The notes under the pieces were generated by a model, which ran no database searches, was not told the DNA's origin, and worked only from the letters and a program-made list of their open reading frames with translations. Below, piece after piece: positions 54,232 to 63,885 of a stretch of DNA of 64,000 bases; position 1 is the first letter of the stretch; every line of letters starts with the position of its first letter. The translations under genes and the position numbers were made by a program. Source of the DNA: Aphrocallistes beatrix (taxonomy: Eukaryota; Porifera; Hexactinellida; Sceptrulophora; Aphrocallistidae). The stretch covers positions 12,125,524 to 12,189,523 of the forward strand of contig OY725488.1 of the NCBI GenBank assembly GCA_963281255.1. Direction: 5' to 3'.

Positions 54232-54358
54232 TTATATAATTTTTCATTATTTTTATGATCATCGATATTAAAAAAACAATAAATAATTATCTCAATAATA
54301 TTTACAATCTAATGCTGGCCCGATATGATGTGTTGCTCGGTTCCGCCTCGTTAGGGAG

Positions 54359-54586
54359 TTGAATCACAACGTCACGCCCACCAAATTAGAAGCAGCGAAG
54401 TCACTACTCAGCTTGACGGAACTTCTGCTTCTCTTCCATCAATCACACCCACAGTGGAGCCATCCCCACCAGCAGTGGATGTCAGTAGCAACGATCAACA
54501 AGAAATTGCTTCACCTACCAGGCAATGGTCCACGCGGCGACAATTTACGATCCTTGGATCAATTAAAGAATCCTGATCGACATTAG
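54359..54586 (+). pseudogene. Coiled-coil ORF family, copy 2 (3' part only)
   Basis: Homologous to 49144-49660 at nucleotide level through to about 54890, including the non-coding sequence after the ORF. The conserved frame reads INKKLLHLPGNG then LRSLDQLKNPDRH. The helical N-terminal part is missing. Immediately after, TTAGTAAGTTATT could serve as a donor or simply a TAG stop. Confidence 0.5.
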
Positions 54587-55044
54587 TAAGTTATTTGCTT
54601 TCTATTATTATTTTAATTATATAAGTAGACATTATAACTTCTGAGATTCGGAATCTGCATAACCAATTAACAAATACAATTGTTTAAATCTTACGTAAAC
54701 AAAATTAGTTTAGAAAATTAGCATAGATCTCCTAATTATATAAAGTTCCAGGCGTCACTAGATTCGAATCATTATTTCTCATTTTGCTTTAGAGGCATAG
54801 TATTGTATAATAAATTTGCAATCGCGTTAATTTCCTATTGTATTATTCTCGTCATATATGATAAATAAACATTTTTCAGAGAAAGTATGAAAAGTTTGTT
54901 ATTCAAATTATTTTGTCGAGATCATTTGATTGCTTTTCAGGTTTCCAATACTAACCAAACTCTAATAAATTCGACCAAACTAACAAACTTAAGATTGAGT
55001 TACAATAAATAGAGATGCGCTTTGGATATTTTTCTTTAGATTGG

Positions 55045-55308
55045 TCAGCCGCGTGCCATTGGTGAAACAGCTTCTTTATGATCGCTGTTACTGACAACCA
55101 CTGTTGGTGAGGATGGTCCCACTGTGGGTGTGATTGATGAAAGAGGAGCAGAAGTTCCGTCAAGTTGAGTAGTGACTTCGCTGCTTCTAATTTGCGCACT
55201 CAGACGTGCATTCTCAGCTCGAAGTTCGCGGTTTTCTCTCAGAACTTCCGCGATAGCAGCTCCAGTATTGCGTTCCATCTGAGCGAACTTGTCTGCAAGC
55301 GTCGACAA
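55045..55308 (-). pseudogene. Coiled-coil ORF family, copy 3 (reversed)
   Basis: The minus strand reads LADKFAQMERNTGAAIAE, ENRELRAENARLSAQI and SSEVTTQLDGTSAPL, with over 85% identity by eye to copy 1 in this part. The first third is interrupted by unrelated sequence near 55310. Three copies in two orientations within 6.5 kb. Confidence 0.55.
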
Positions 55309-55399
55309 TCCTGATTCGGTAGAGCTTCCAACTTAGTGATTGATGCCTTCAGCCAGCGTATTCCGACTCACGAGCAAGGCTAATCGCGACACCTGTGCC

Positions 55400-55585
55400 A
55401 CAAACTGTCTATAGTTGCTGGAGGACAGTGGGAGGATGGGAAATGGCCTGGGACTGGTGGGACTTAGAGATGAGAGAGAGAAGAGAGAGTTGTATATATG
55501 TAAATAGTTAGTATGTAGTGTCAAACTGTACCGATATGTCAATTATTTATTCAAACACAAGTTAGTTTACACAATTTTCATAATA
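55400..55585. repeat. Duplicated non-coding block, copy 2
   Basis: Match to 51547-51710 (TTGCTGGAGGACAGTGGGA ... CACAATTTTCATAA). 55586-56140 has no gene I can support. Confidence 0.65.
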
Positions 55586-56142
55586 GGGACATGCCTAGCT
55601 TATACAATTGGGGGACTCTTGTTTATACAATAGGATTATAGTCTAGAATATAGTCTATGTATTGCTTCCCAATTATAACAAATACTTGTAATTAGAGGAA
55701 TCTCTAGAGTGGAAACCATAGGTAATTGGATCTGATTGATATATAATTGCAAGTGAAAATAAGTAATGATCAGTTCTGAAATAGTCTACGATAATCACAA
55801 CGCTTCTAATTTCGCAATTATCACCGTAGCCAAATCAAGCATTGGATCCAGTATTTGGGGAATTGATAACATAATCTTGCATTGTAAGCCTGTACAAGCA
55901 ATAATATTCCAACTATTCTTGTATGGTTGAAATGATAGCTTGAAGTTGGCTGAAGTAAGTGAGAATGATATCTTAATAAATATTGTTCACTTAAGTGTAG
56001 GTAAAAAAATAAATAGTTATCGATCATCAATGTTCTTAGAAAGTATTGAAACCCCAAAATGGGACTTTTAAAACCTAATTGATGACCAAAAAGTCATTGA
56101 ATAAATCAAAGGAATTATTACAGGCCGTATACGGTTAAGGGC

Positions 56143-56348
56143 AAGATTATTCACTTAGAACTGAGATGTGAATGAGGTTTAACACAGAAAATTTGGATTT
56201 TTCCATGGAATGTCACTACATTCCAGTGTTGCAATGGAGACGTTTTTTGGCCAGTTGGGGTCATATCTTGAAAACTGCAAGAGCTAGACATTCAAATATA
56301 TCTTCCAAATTTTCTGTGTTAATTAAAACCCATTCACATCTCAGTTCT
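56143..56348. mobile_element. AGATTATTC-type foldback MITE, copy 1 (right end clipped)
   Basis: Starts AAGATTATTCACTTAGAAC, with AACACAGAAAATTTGGA / TCCAAATTTTCTGTGTTAA arms. The right terminus is lost after CAGTTCT. It is nearly identical to 59694-59910. Confidence 0.75.
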
Positions 56349-56482
56349 CATCTGAAATTCTTTAAAAAATACCAAAAGTTTTAATTATTTATTAAAACTA
56401 TTAGAAACGAGAGTGTTCGGTTGAAATTTATTTGCTTGCTATTCCGTATAAAATATTTATTTTTTATATATATTTTATCTAG

Positions 56483-56650
56483 AAACCGTTTATTGAGAGG
56501 GAGACGGGAGAAGTGTTGGGAGTGTTGGAGGCGGCGGCGGCGGCGACCCTAGCGGCGGCGGAGAAGGCAGAAGTAGCGGTGGGGTTTGGGGCGGGGGCGG
56601 AAGAGGGGGCAGAAGAGGAGGAGGAGGAGGGGAAGAATGCGAGTTTTTAA
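56483..56650 (+). pseudogene. Gly-rich ORF, copy 1, frame disrupted
   Basis: A TTTTATCTAG acceptor leads into RLLRGRREK, which stops; one base over, a Gly-rich frame runs GGGEGRSSGGVWGGGGRGG to GEECEFLIF and stop. The counterpart at 62631-62871 is open throughout, so this copy is frameshifted. At least 300 bp of 3' flank is shared with it (to about 57000). Confidence 0.5.
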
Positions 56651-57081
56651 TCTTCTAAGTTAAGCAATAAATTTGATATTTTTACTGCAACTCCTAGTAT
56701 AGTAGATGTCATGATCAATATGGAACGTCGTCGTACTTCACTCGTTATTGGAAATTATATTGAACTAATTTGGACCAATTTGGGCCATATATTCCTTATG
56801 TGGTGCAGATTAGCTAGCACCATGTGTTAATTTTCAAAATTTAATAAACATAGTCAAATTACCGGACCTTCAAACTTTTGAAAACAATTCTCAGCCTCCA
56901 TATAGATATTCGTAAAATCTATACGTAAGATATACGGATCATTTTTATAAAAACATTACAAAGGCCACCTTGTAAGTTCAATTCTAAATATCTAGTTCTA
57001 ATTTGTTGACTAATTCATTGAAATATGACGAAGAATTATGAATTATTCAATTAAAGAATTATTCAAAATCTCAAACATTAG

Positions 57082-57275
57082 TGCATATTCTAAATGGAAG
57101 TTGGCGAATAACTGCTAGCATATTATTAGTATACAAACGTTTTCGACGAGTGATTGAGATGCGTAAAGAATCTAATCGTCTAAATATATCCATGACGTAT
57201 TAAAATGATCTAAATAGAAGTTGGCGAATAACTACTATAGAATATGAATATATATTCTACAAACGTTTTCAAAAA
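57082..57275. repeat. Short tandem direct duplication
   Basis: AGTTGGCGAATAACT and CAAACGTTTTC recur in the same order in 57082-57150 and 57206-57275. No coding potential. Confidence 0.6.
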
Positions 57276-57413
57276 ACAAACTACTGTTGGAACAAGAACA
57301 AAATAAATTCGAAATATCCCACGGAATAAGAAATAAGAAATATTGAAACTAATGGCAGAAAAATCCAAACCCCCCGGGCGATAAACATTTCCTCTGAAGA
57401 AATAAACTCCTTA

Positions 57414-57845
57414 GTGGATTTAATTATAGAGAAAAAATCCCAACTGTTTATCAGTTTGAGTGCTTCCTTCACTCTCGAAGATAAGAATACAATTTGGGAT
57501 GAAGTCGCGTCTGGATTGTCAGCACTTCATGGCACATCAAGGAATCGAGACGATGTTCTCAAAAAGTGGTCCAACCTCCTGAGCAAGCATAAACCACTAA
57601 TTGCCGATAAGATTGCTTCGATGAAAAAAACTGGCGGAGGTCCCCTTGGAAGTGAGCTAACTCCACTGGAGGAGAAAATCCAAAATATCAAAGGGAAACA
57701 ATTATTTGAGGGCATCGCTTCTAGGGTAGACATAACGATAGAACCTACTCACTCCCAAGTACCACCCCTCAAGCTGAATATCCGTTATCTAATGAATTTG
57801 AGAGTTCCTTTGATGATGAAGATACTACAGATGAATTCAATTTAG
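57414..57845 (+). pseudogene. Myb/SANT-like transposon-associated DNA-binding domain
   Basis: The frame carries TIWDEVASGLSALHGTSRN, VLKKWSNLLSKHKPLIADK and KKTGGGPLGSELTPLEE. W-x-x-(v)...KW..L and kTGGGP are the signature of the trihelix/Myb-like domain of Harbinger-associated and NAIF1-like proteins. The C-terminal part soon loses frame. It directly precedes the piggyBac remnant; whether they were one element is unknown. Confidence 0.6.
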
Positions 57846-57932
57846 ATGATGAAGAAGCATATTTAGAGTCTCCAATATCTCCTAACTCTGGTGCTTTTTT
57901 GATGGATCGAACAGTATTCTACATTCGATTCA

Positions 57933-58650
57933 ATGGACACAAATACTACCAATAAGCGGGCAGAAAACTCGTGTATCTCACTGAAATCCAAGCGTCTTAG
58001 ATTCTTATATAATCCAAACTCAAAACAATCGAAATTGTTTACGAAATATTTGACAGGTTCTTTTCCCATCTCGTTCTCGCAGTGTACTTGCGATGCCAGA
58101 CAAACAGGTATGGTTGGTACATCAAATAACATTACTCTTCCTCCTGATCTCAATTATTTAGTTGAAAATAAGCATCCACTCACTTGGGCATTCAAATAGT
58201 TCATTCTTGATGCCAAATTCACCTACCTTCATGATGGAATCGTGGAACATCTCACTGCAAAAGAACCGGTTTCTATCACTGTGTGGAACGACAATAAATA
58301 CCGTGGCGAGGATAAGAAGGTTAATTTTCTAAATAATTGCATATCAAATATTCCATCTTCTAGGGAACAGTCCCAAGAAAAGAACATCCGAAACTCGTCG
58401 AAGATCAACACGAAACAACAAATCCCTAGCCTTCCACTACTCAAGGCATATAACAAGATGGGCGGAGTTGATAGACAGTATAGGATGGTTGGACAACACT
58501 CCATCCCATTGACATCCAAGCATGGTTATATTAAGATATTCTTCCACCTCTTGGATTCAGCGGTTGTGAATGCCCATATACTCTACAAGATATCAAAGAG
58601 GGCAAAGGGATTGTGGAATCAGCAGCACAACAAAAACACACCCTAGCATG
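57933..58650 (+). pseudogene. piggyBac-type transposase, C-terminal half
   Basis: Two frames separated by a stop at 58197-58199: TCDARQTGMVGTSNNITLPP, then PVSITVWNDNKYRGEDKKV and LLKAYNKMGGVDRQYRMVG, IFFHLLDSAVVNAHILYK. The YNKMGGVD motif holds the last catalytic Asp of piggyBac-type DDE transposases, followed by the expected helix. The upstream catalytic region is missing, so it is dead. A foldback element sits 37 bp downstream. Confidence 0.75.
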
Positions 58651-58687
58651 GTTCAAAGAAAGCATCTTTCTGTCATACTTTATTATA

Positions 58688-59059
58688 GGGATACAGACAA
58701 TTCGTGACATTACAATTCGTGACATTACAATTCGTGACATTACAATTCGTGACATACAATTCGTGACATTACAATTCGTGACATTACAATTCGTGACATT
58801 ACAATTCGTGACATACAATTCGTGACATTACAATTCGTGACATTACAATTCGTGACATTGCTATTCGTGACTATTCAACATAGAATTGATGAATTCAATG
58901 TTAGAATGTGAGAATGAATTTCTCTCTCGGGAAGTAATTCTTTTAGTTGTCATTGTCTCTCATCTTTAATTAATCAATAAACTAGTTGAATGAAACACTT
59001 TAATCTCAACTAATGATTGTTTACACGACTACAAGAATGTCACGAATTGTCTGTATCCC
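58688..59059. mobile_element. Foldback element with internal 15-bp minisatellite, 9-bp TSD
   Basis: Ends GGGATACAGACAATTCGTGA / TCACGAATTGTCTGTATCCC, with TTTATTATA on both sides (58679-58687 and 59060-59068). On the left, ACAATTCGTGACATT is tandemly repeated about 11 times, every fourth unit 1 bp shorter (59-bp higher-order period). The right arm holds a single copy. The 9-bp duplication suggests a Mutator-like source. Confidence 0.88.
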
Positions 59060-59530
59060 TTTATTATACGCAAAAGTATGGATTACGAGTGTTTACAAAT
59101 AGGCTAACCTGACGAGTCTTAGTTCTCTATGTTTACTTTACTATAACCGATTTGACAATTTTTAAATGAATCAATTAGAAAATTGATTGAATATTATCGT
59201 AATACTCGCATGTGATCTATGTAGGATTCTGAAATATCTAATATATTCAGTTTGAATTCAAAATATAATTAGTATCACATTACGTTCAATGCTTCGGTTA
59301 GTATTTTAATCCATTTACATATTTCGTTCACATTCCTCATTCCTCATTTATTGCTTTAGCATTTCAGAACAACTGAAATCAATGGATCGATAAATAAATA
59401 AACCATAATTTGTTGAGATTCAAATATCACAATATCTAGCAAAAATAAATAACAATAATAAAACATTCCTACTCAAATATTATCTACATTTTTATTATAT
59501 TTTATTTATTTATTATTTATTTTATTATTT

Positions 59531-59689
59531 ATGGGTTGTTGCTTCAGTCGCAAACAGTTTGTGGAAGGCAGAAGACTGTTGCCACCTGATGGGATTCCAG
59601 AGGCCAGATATGTATGTACTAAATGTTCTAACACATTTCCCTCTTCCCCTATTATGATATTTCATTATTGTTATGATCATAGATATTAA
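59531..59689 (+). CDS. MGCC-type lipidation-motif C2H2 zinc finger, copy 2
   Basis: The ORF gives 52 residues. MGCCFSRKQF is an excellent N-myristoylation plus Cys palmitoylation signal. The second half is a C2H2 pattern with canonical spacing: C29-x2-C32-x12-H45-x4-H50. Predicted: a small membrane-anchored zinc protein. Copy 1 (54085) shares MGCCFSR, EGRRLLPPDGIPEARY and the Cys pair; third-position differences are few, so the duplication is recent. About 150 bp upstream is also conserved. No homologous family recognised. Confidence 0.55.
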   Translation: MGCCFSRKQFVEGRRLLPPDGIPEARYVCTKCSNTFPSSPIMIFHYCYDHRY

Positions 59690-59693
59690 GGGC

Positions 59694-59910
59694 AAGATTA
59701 TTCACTTAGAACTGAGATGTGAATGAGGTTTAACACAGAAAATTTGGATTTTTCCATGGAATGTCATTACATTCCAGTGTTGCAATGGAGACGTTTTTTG
59801 GTCAGTTGGGGTCATATCTTGAAAACTGCAAGAGCTAGACATTCAAATATATCTTCCAAATTTTCTGTGTTAATTAACCCATTCACATCTCAGTTCTAAG
59901 CGAATAATCT
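59694..59910. mobile_element. AGATTATTC-type foldback MITE, copy 2 (complete)
   Basis: AAGATTATTCACTTAGAACT at the left and AGTTCTAAGCGAATAATCT at the right form the ends. It begins 5 bp after the stop of the MGCC ORF. No clear target duplication. Confidence 0.8.
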
Positions 59911-60170
59911 CATAATAAAAACAGTTAGAAGTGCCCTTATTAAACGGCCTAGAAATCACTACATTTGTCAAAATATAACCACAATTATATGGTGACTAAT
60001 CGCAATTTTAACAATGGATATTGGTACTTTGATTCCATATTTATATATGCTTGTAGTGCATTCCAAAGCTTTATTGTGCTTTGTAAATGATTTAAGGCAA
60101 CTAATGTATTAGTTCGACCGACTACCGCATCCCTAGTCCCAAATCCGCGAGTTACTGTGAAGCCTGTTTC

Positions 60171-60296
60171 GTGATATTTTGAGTCACGTGATATTCTGAG
60201 TCATTAGTATTAGTGAACCATGGATATTCCACTAGCGTGATATTTTGAATCATTAGTATTACTAAACCAGGGATATTTAACTACCGTGATATTATG
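60171..60296. repeat. Short tandem block (TGATATTNTGAGTCA type)
   Basis: CGTGATATT(T/C)TGAGTCA and ATTAGTATTA(G/C)T recur two to three times just before the foldback element, with one copy likely split by it (ATATTATGAGTC continues at 61132). 59911-60170 has nothing recognisable. Confidence 0.6.
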
Positions 60297-61131
60297 GGGG
60301 TGCATGCATTTGTCAGAATTTTGAAGCTGTCACTTGTCAGAATTATCCTAGTTGTCACTTGTCAGAATGGTTTTTAGGACTGCTGTCACTTGTCAGAATG
60401 GTTTTTAGGACTGCTGTCACTTGTCAGAATGGTTTTTAGGACTGCTGTCACTTGTCAGAATGGTTTTTAAGACTGCTGTCACTTGTCAGAATGGTTTTTA
60501 GGACTGCTGTCACTTGTCAGAATGGTTTTTAAGACTGCTGTCATTTGTCAGAATGGTTTTTAGGACTGCTGTCACTTGTCAGAATGGTTTTTAAGACTGC
60601 TGTCACTTGTCAGAATGGTTTTTAGGACTGCTGTCACTTGTCAGAATGGTTTTTAAGACTGCTGCCATTTGTCAGAATGGTTTTTAGGACTGCTGTCACT
60701 TGTCAGAATGGTTTTTAAGGAATGGCGGATGTTTCGTCACTGATATTTCTTTGAATGCAATTAAAGAATCACTACTTTCATTCTCCCATTCATTCTACCA
60801 AATAATAAATGACAATCACCCACCCTCACGAAATAAAAAAACCACTCTCGCGTGCCACTTTATATAAAAACCATTCTGACAAGTGACAGCAGTCCTAAAA
60901 ACCATTCTGACAAGTGACAGCAGTCCTAAAAACCATTCTGACAAGTGACAGCAGTCCTAAAAACCATTCTGACAAGTGACAGCATTCTTAAAAACCATTC
61001 TGACAAGTGACAGCATTCTTAAAAAACCATTCTGACAAGTGACAGCAGTCCTAAAAAACATTCTGACAAGTGACAACTAGGAAAATTCTGACAAGTGACA
61101 GCTTCAAAATTCTGACAAATGCAACTCCCCC
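60297..61131. mobile_element. Foldback element with facing 31-bp minisatellites, 8-bp TSD
   Basis: The 835-bp element is flanked by ATATTATG (60289-60296 and 61132-61139). Left end GGGGTGCATGCATTTGTCAG, right end with inverse TTTGTCAGAATTTTGAAGC. The left arm has about 12 tandem 31-bp units (TGTCACTTGTCAGAATGG + TTTTTAGGACTGC); the right arm has about 6 inverted units. TTAGGAC and TTAAGAC variants alternate over much of the left array, and a TCATTTG variant recurs 124 bp apart. The 140-bp centre is unrelated. No ORF. Confidence 0.88.
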
Positions 61132-61855
61132 ATATTATGAGTCAAAACGATTAGCTAATACAAAGGTTGGCAACCGCAACAATGACTCTGTTAAAAGTAA
61201 GTAATCGAGTATGACAATAACAAATATTTACTTACAAGTACATTACGATATCTTTTACGTAGTTTACTGATGACATACATGAACAGATATTTAACTTATC
61301 TATATAAATTGAATTTAAATATAATTTTAATCTTTAATATTCAATCAATTCCACTTTACTGACAACATACTACATACAAATGGAACAGAAAGAATTTCTA
61401 AACTTGGTAAATTACGAACCTGTAACATCAATGATCAACAGTTCTACTTCAACTTATGGAATGAAGTTAAATATAGATATTAGAGATAACAACTAAACAT
61501 TTAGAATTATATAGAAACTGTATTTGGCTCTTACATTTGATAATATAGATTAGAAAAATATTGAGTAATCTAATATGTATTTAATGAACTGTATTTGTAA
61601 TAATCGGATGTGTAATAAAAGTTATATTCTGTTAAAAATACTCTTCAATTTCAAATGTTTAATTCCTTTATAAATGTACAATTGTGCCTCCAAGGAAATG
61701 CTAAGCAGTGGAATCGTATTCTATAGACACGTGGGCCCTGGTTCATCGGCTTCAAACAGCCCAGCACGCCAAATGTGAGTGCCTTCAGATTTACATAGCA
61801 TACTTGTAAAATCCAAATAATTGATGTAATATTTGCATGATAAGAAGATACGGGG

Positions 61856-61945
61856 CGCATGCATTAGTCCGAATTTTGAAGTATGCATTTGTCCGAATTT
61901 TGAAGTATGCATTGGTCCGAATTTGTAGTATGCATTTGTTCGACT
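61856..61945. mobile_element. Partial element with 24-bp iterated boxes
   Basis: GGGGCGCATGCATTAGTCCG starts the same terminus as 60297-61131 and 11868-12168. The unit GCATTAGTCCGAATTTTGAA (24 bp with GTAT) repeats about four times with decay. The other end is not found. 61140-61850 and 61946-62580 hold no gene I can support. Confidence 0.65.
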
Positions 61946-62630
61946 GAGTATGCAAATGGTATCCTAATTCGATAGAAAGGTGATCTACTATGGATCTGGC
62001 CTATTTCGGAAAGAAAAGTGTCTACGATTAAGATCTAAGCGAAATTTTGACTCCAATAAATCGAAACATTTGTTCACACCTTTTCAATACAATATATAGT
62101 ATACTACTTTTACGTATATAGCTCTACCACATGATAGAAACCATTGTGAAATCATTGTAGTGTACCTGCGATGGAAAAGTTATGTGTATATTTTCACACT
62201 TTTATATACATAGTATCGTACGGAAATTTGATTCGGAATAGGTAATAGTTGATTCTCTCTGCCATGGGAGCATATGACACTAATCTTTGTAAAGCCTGAA
62301 ATTAAGGGGACTGGATTGTTTTATTATTTCTTTATATACTACCAAATATTTGAAAATTTCTTTCCCGCCAAAAGTGCAAATTATTTACTATCTGACAGCA
62401 ACATCTTCACTACTACCATTTATCGAATCCCTCATGTGGTATCATTAACTGAATTAGTATATTCTATCTGAAATATCAATTTTAATCTGGTGGTAGATGG
62501 GGCTAAACATCCCGGCTACTATTCTACGATATATTGTACTATAAATTTCTTTTACTTAAACCATGTAATTAGCCATGTAATTACTTGTGAAACAATGCAA
62601 CGAAAAAGTAAATTGTTTATATAATTATAG

Positions 62631-62871
62631 GGACCGGATTATCAAAAAAGGGAAGAGAGGAGGCGGAGGGAGGATGGGCAGTGGCGGCAGAGGTAGCAGA
62701 TGCAGAGGGGGCAGAGGCGGCGGCAAAAGCAGCGGCAGAGGCGGAGGCGGCAGAGGCAGATGCGGCAAAAGCAGCGGCAAAGGCAGAGGCGGGGGCGGAA
62801 GAGGTGGCAGAGGGGGAGGAGGAGGAGGAGGGGAAGAGTGTGAGTTTTTAATCTTCCAAATTAAGCAATAA
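62631..62871 (+). CDS. Gly/Arg/Ser-rich (RGG-like) ORF, copy 2
   Basis: An ATAATTATAG acceptor leads (with two bases from an unseen exon) into DRIIKKGKRGGGGRMGSGG, continuing through repeats of GGRGGG, KSSG and RCRGG and ending GGEECEFLIFQIKQ stop, about 79 codons. RGG-rich tails bind RNA, but a repeat expansion in a non-coding copy could look the same. Copy 1 at 56483 keeps the tail GEECEFLIF despite a frameshift, and the flank 62872-63190 is shared. Confidence 0.4.
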
Positions 62872-63766
62872 ATTTTATATTTTACTGCAACTCCTAGTAT
62901 AGTAGATGTCATGATCAATATGGAACGTCGTACTTCACTCGTTATTGGAAATTATATTGAACTAATTTGGACCAATTTGGGCCATATATTCCTTCTGTGG
63001 TGCAGATTAGCTAGCACCATGTGTTAATTTTTCAAAATTTAATAAATATAGTCAAATTGCTGGAACTTCAAACCTTTGAAAACAATTCTCAACCTCCATA
63101 TAGACATTCGTAAAATCTATACGTAAGATATACGGATCATTTTTATAAAAACATTAGAAAGGCCACCTTGTAAGTTCAATTCTAAATATTATTTGTCCAC
63201 GCCTCTTTGTACACTATGTTAATCAAAGCGTATTGTACGCGTAGATATTGAAGTACTATATAGTAATAGTCAAAACAATATGCATTGCAACAAAGGTTTA
63301 TGATATGAATCTTTGATATGAATATAGAATTGCCATTGATGAATATTTTAGATTACAAGCAAAATGATAACATTACAAAATACTGTGCATTCATGATAAA
63401 TTAACAGCTTTCGAAAATCGAAAAGTTCGAGTTACCATAAATTGTCCCATAATCACCTCAAATCAATGTAATTACTTTGAAAATCTTGCTAATTAAATGA
63501 TATCAACTATGTCTTATATTTATTGTATTTGTAGATGGCTCAAAGATTAGATGACGTACCGGGGGAGGGGGTCACATTTATCTTTGATTTCAACATACTG
63601 ATTTTACCCCCCACCTCACAGGGTCTGGGGTGGTGGGGGAGGATTATCAAGGAGTTAATGATGAATCATTATTTCGAGGAGTTGGGTTGTTCTTTGGGCT
63701 GAAGCAGAATTTGGATTCATATTCAAGTAATACTGGTATTTTATTTGTACCACATATTCCTTATAC

Positions 63767-63885
63767 AATCAGGGTCGCATATTGTGAACTACCAGGGGAG
63801 CAAAAAATATGTTCATAATAGAGACAAGCGCGCTTCGCTTGCTTGCGCTGCGCGGCTTGCGGACACTGCGTGTCCGCAGATTTAC
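63767..63885. repeat. Family C MITE broken by a GC-rich hairpin repeat
   Basis: TACAATCAGGGTCGCATATTG begins a family C copy; after TTCATAATAGAGA (63822) it switches directly to GCGCGCTTCGCTTGCTTGCG and GCGGACACTGCGTGTCCGC. The junction puts the GC repeat exactly inside a known 170-bp element. 62880-63766 and 63886-64000 show only a C/G-run stretch (63555-63650) and an unsupported ORF at 63630-63818. Confidence 0.8.

Noticed and set aside
57527-58519. Minus-strand ORFs at 57527, 57863 and 58229
   Set aside because: Shadows of the Myb-like and piggyBac remnants on the plus strand.
58690-61130. CRISPR-like arrays
   Set aside because: Units are head-to-tail minisatellites with no unique spacers, located inside foldback transposons of an animal genome.
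62625-62918. Pro-rich minus-strand ORF
   Set aside because: Antisense shadow of the Gly-rich repeat; GGN codons read in reverse give Pro/Leu.
63630-63818. 62-codon plus-strand ORF near the right edge
   Set aside because: Ends inside a family C MITE and begins in a G-run stretch; no family resemblance.
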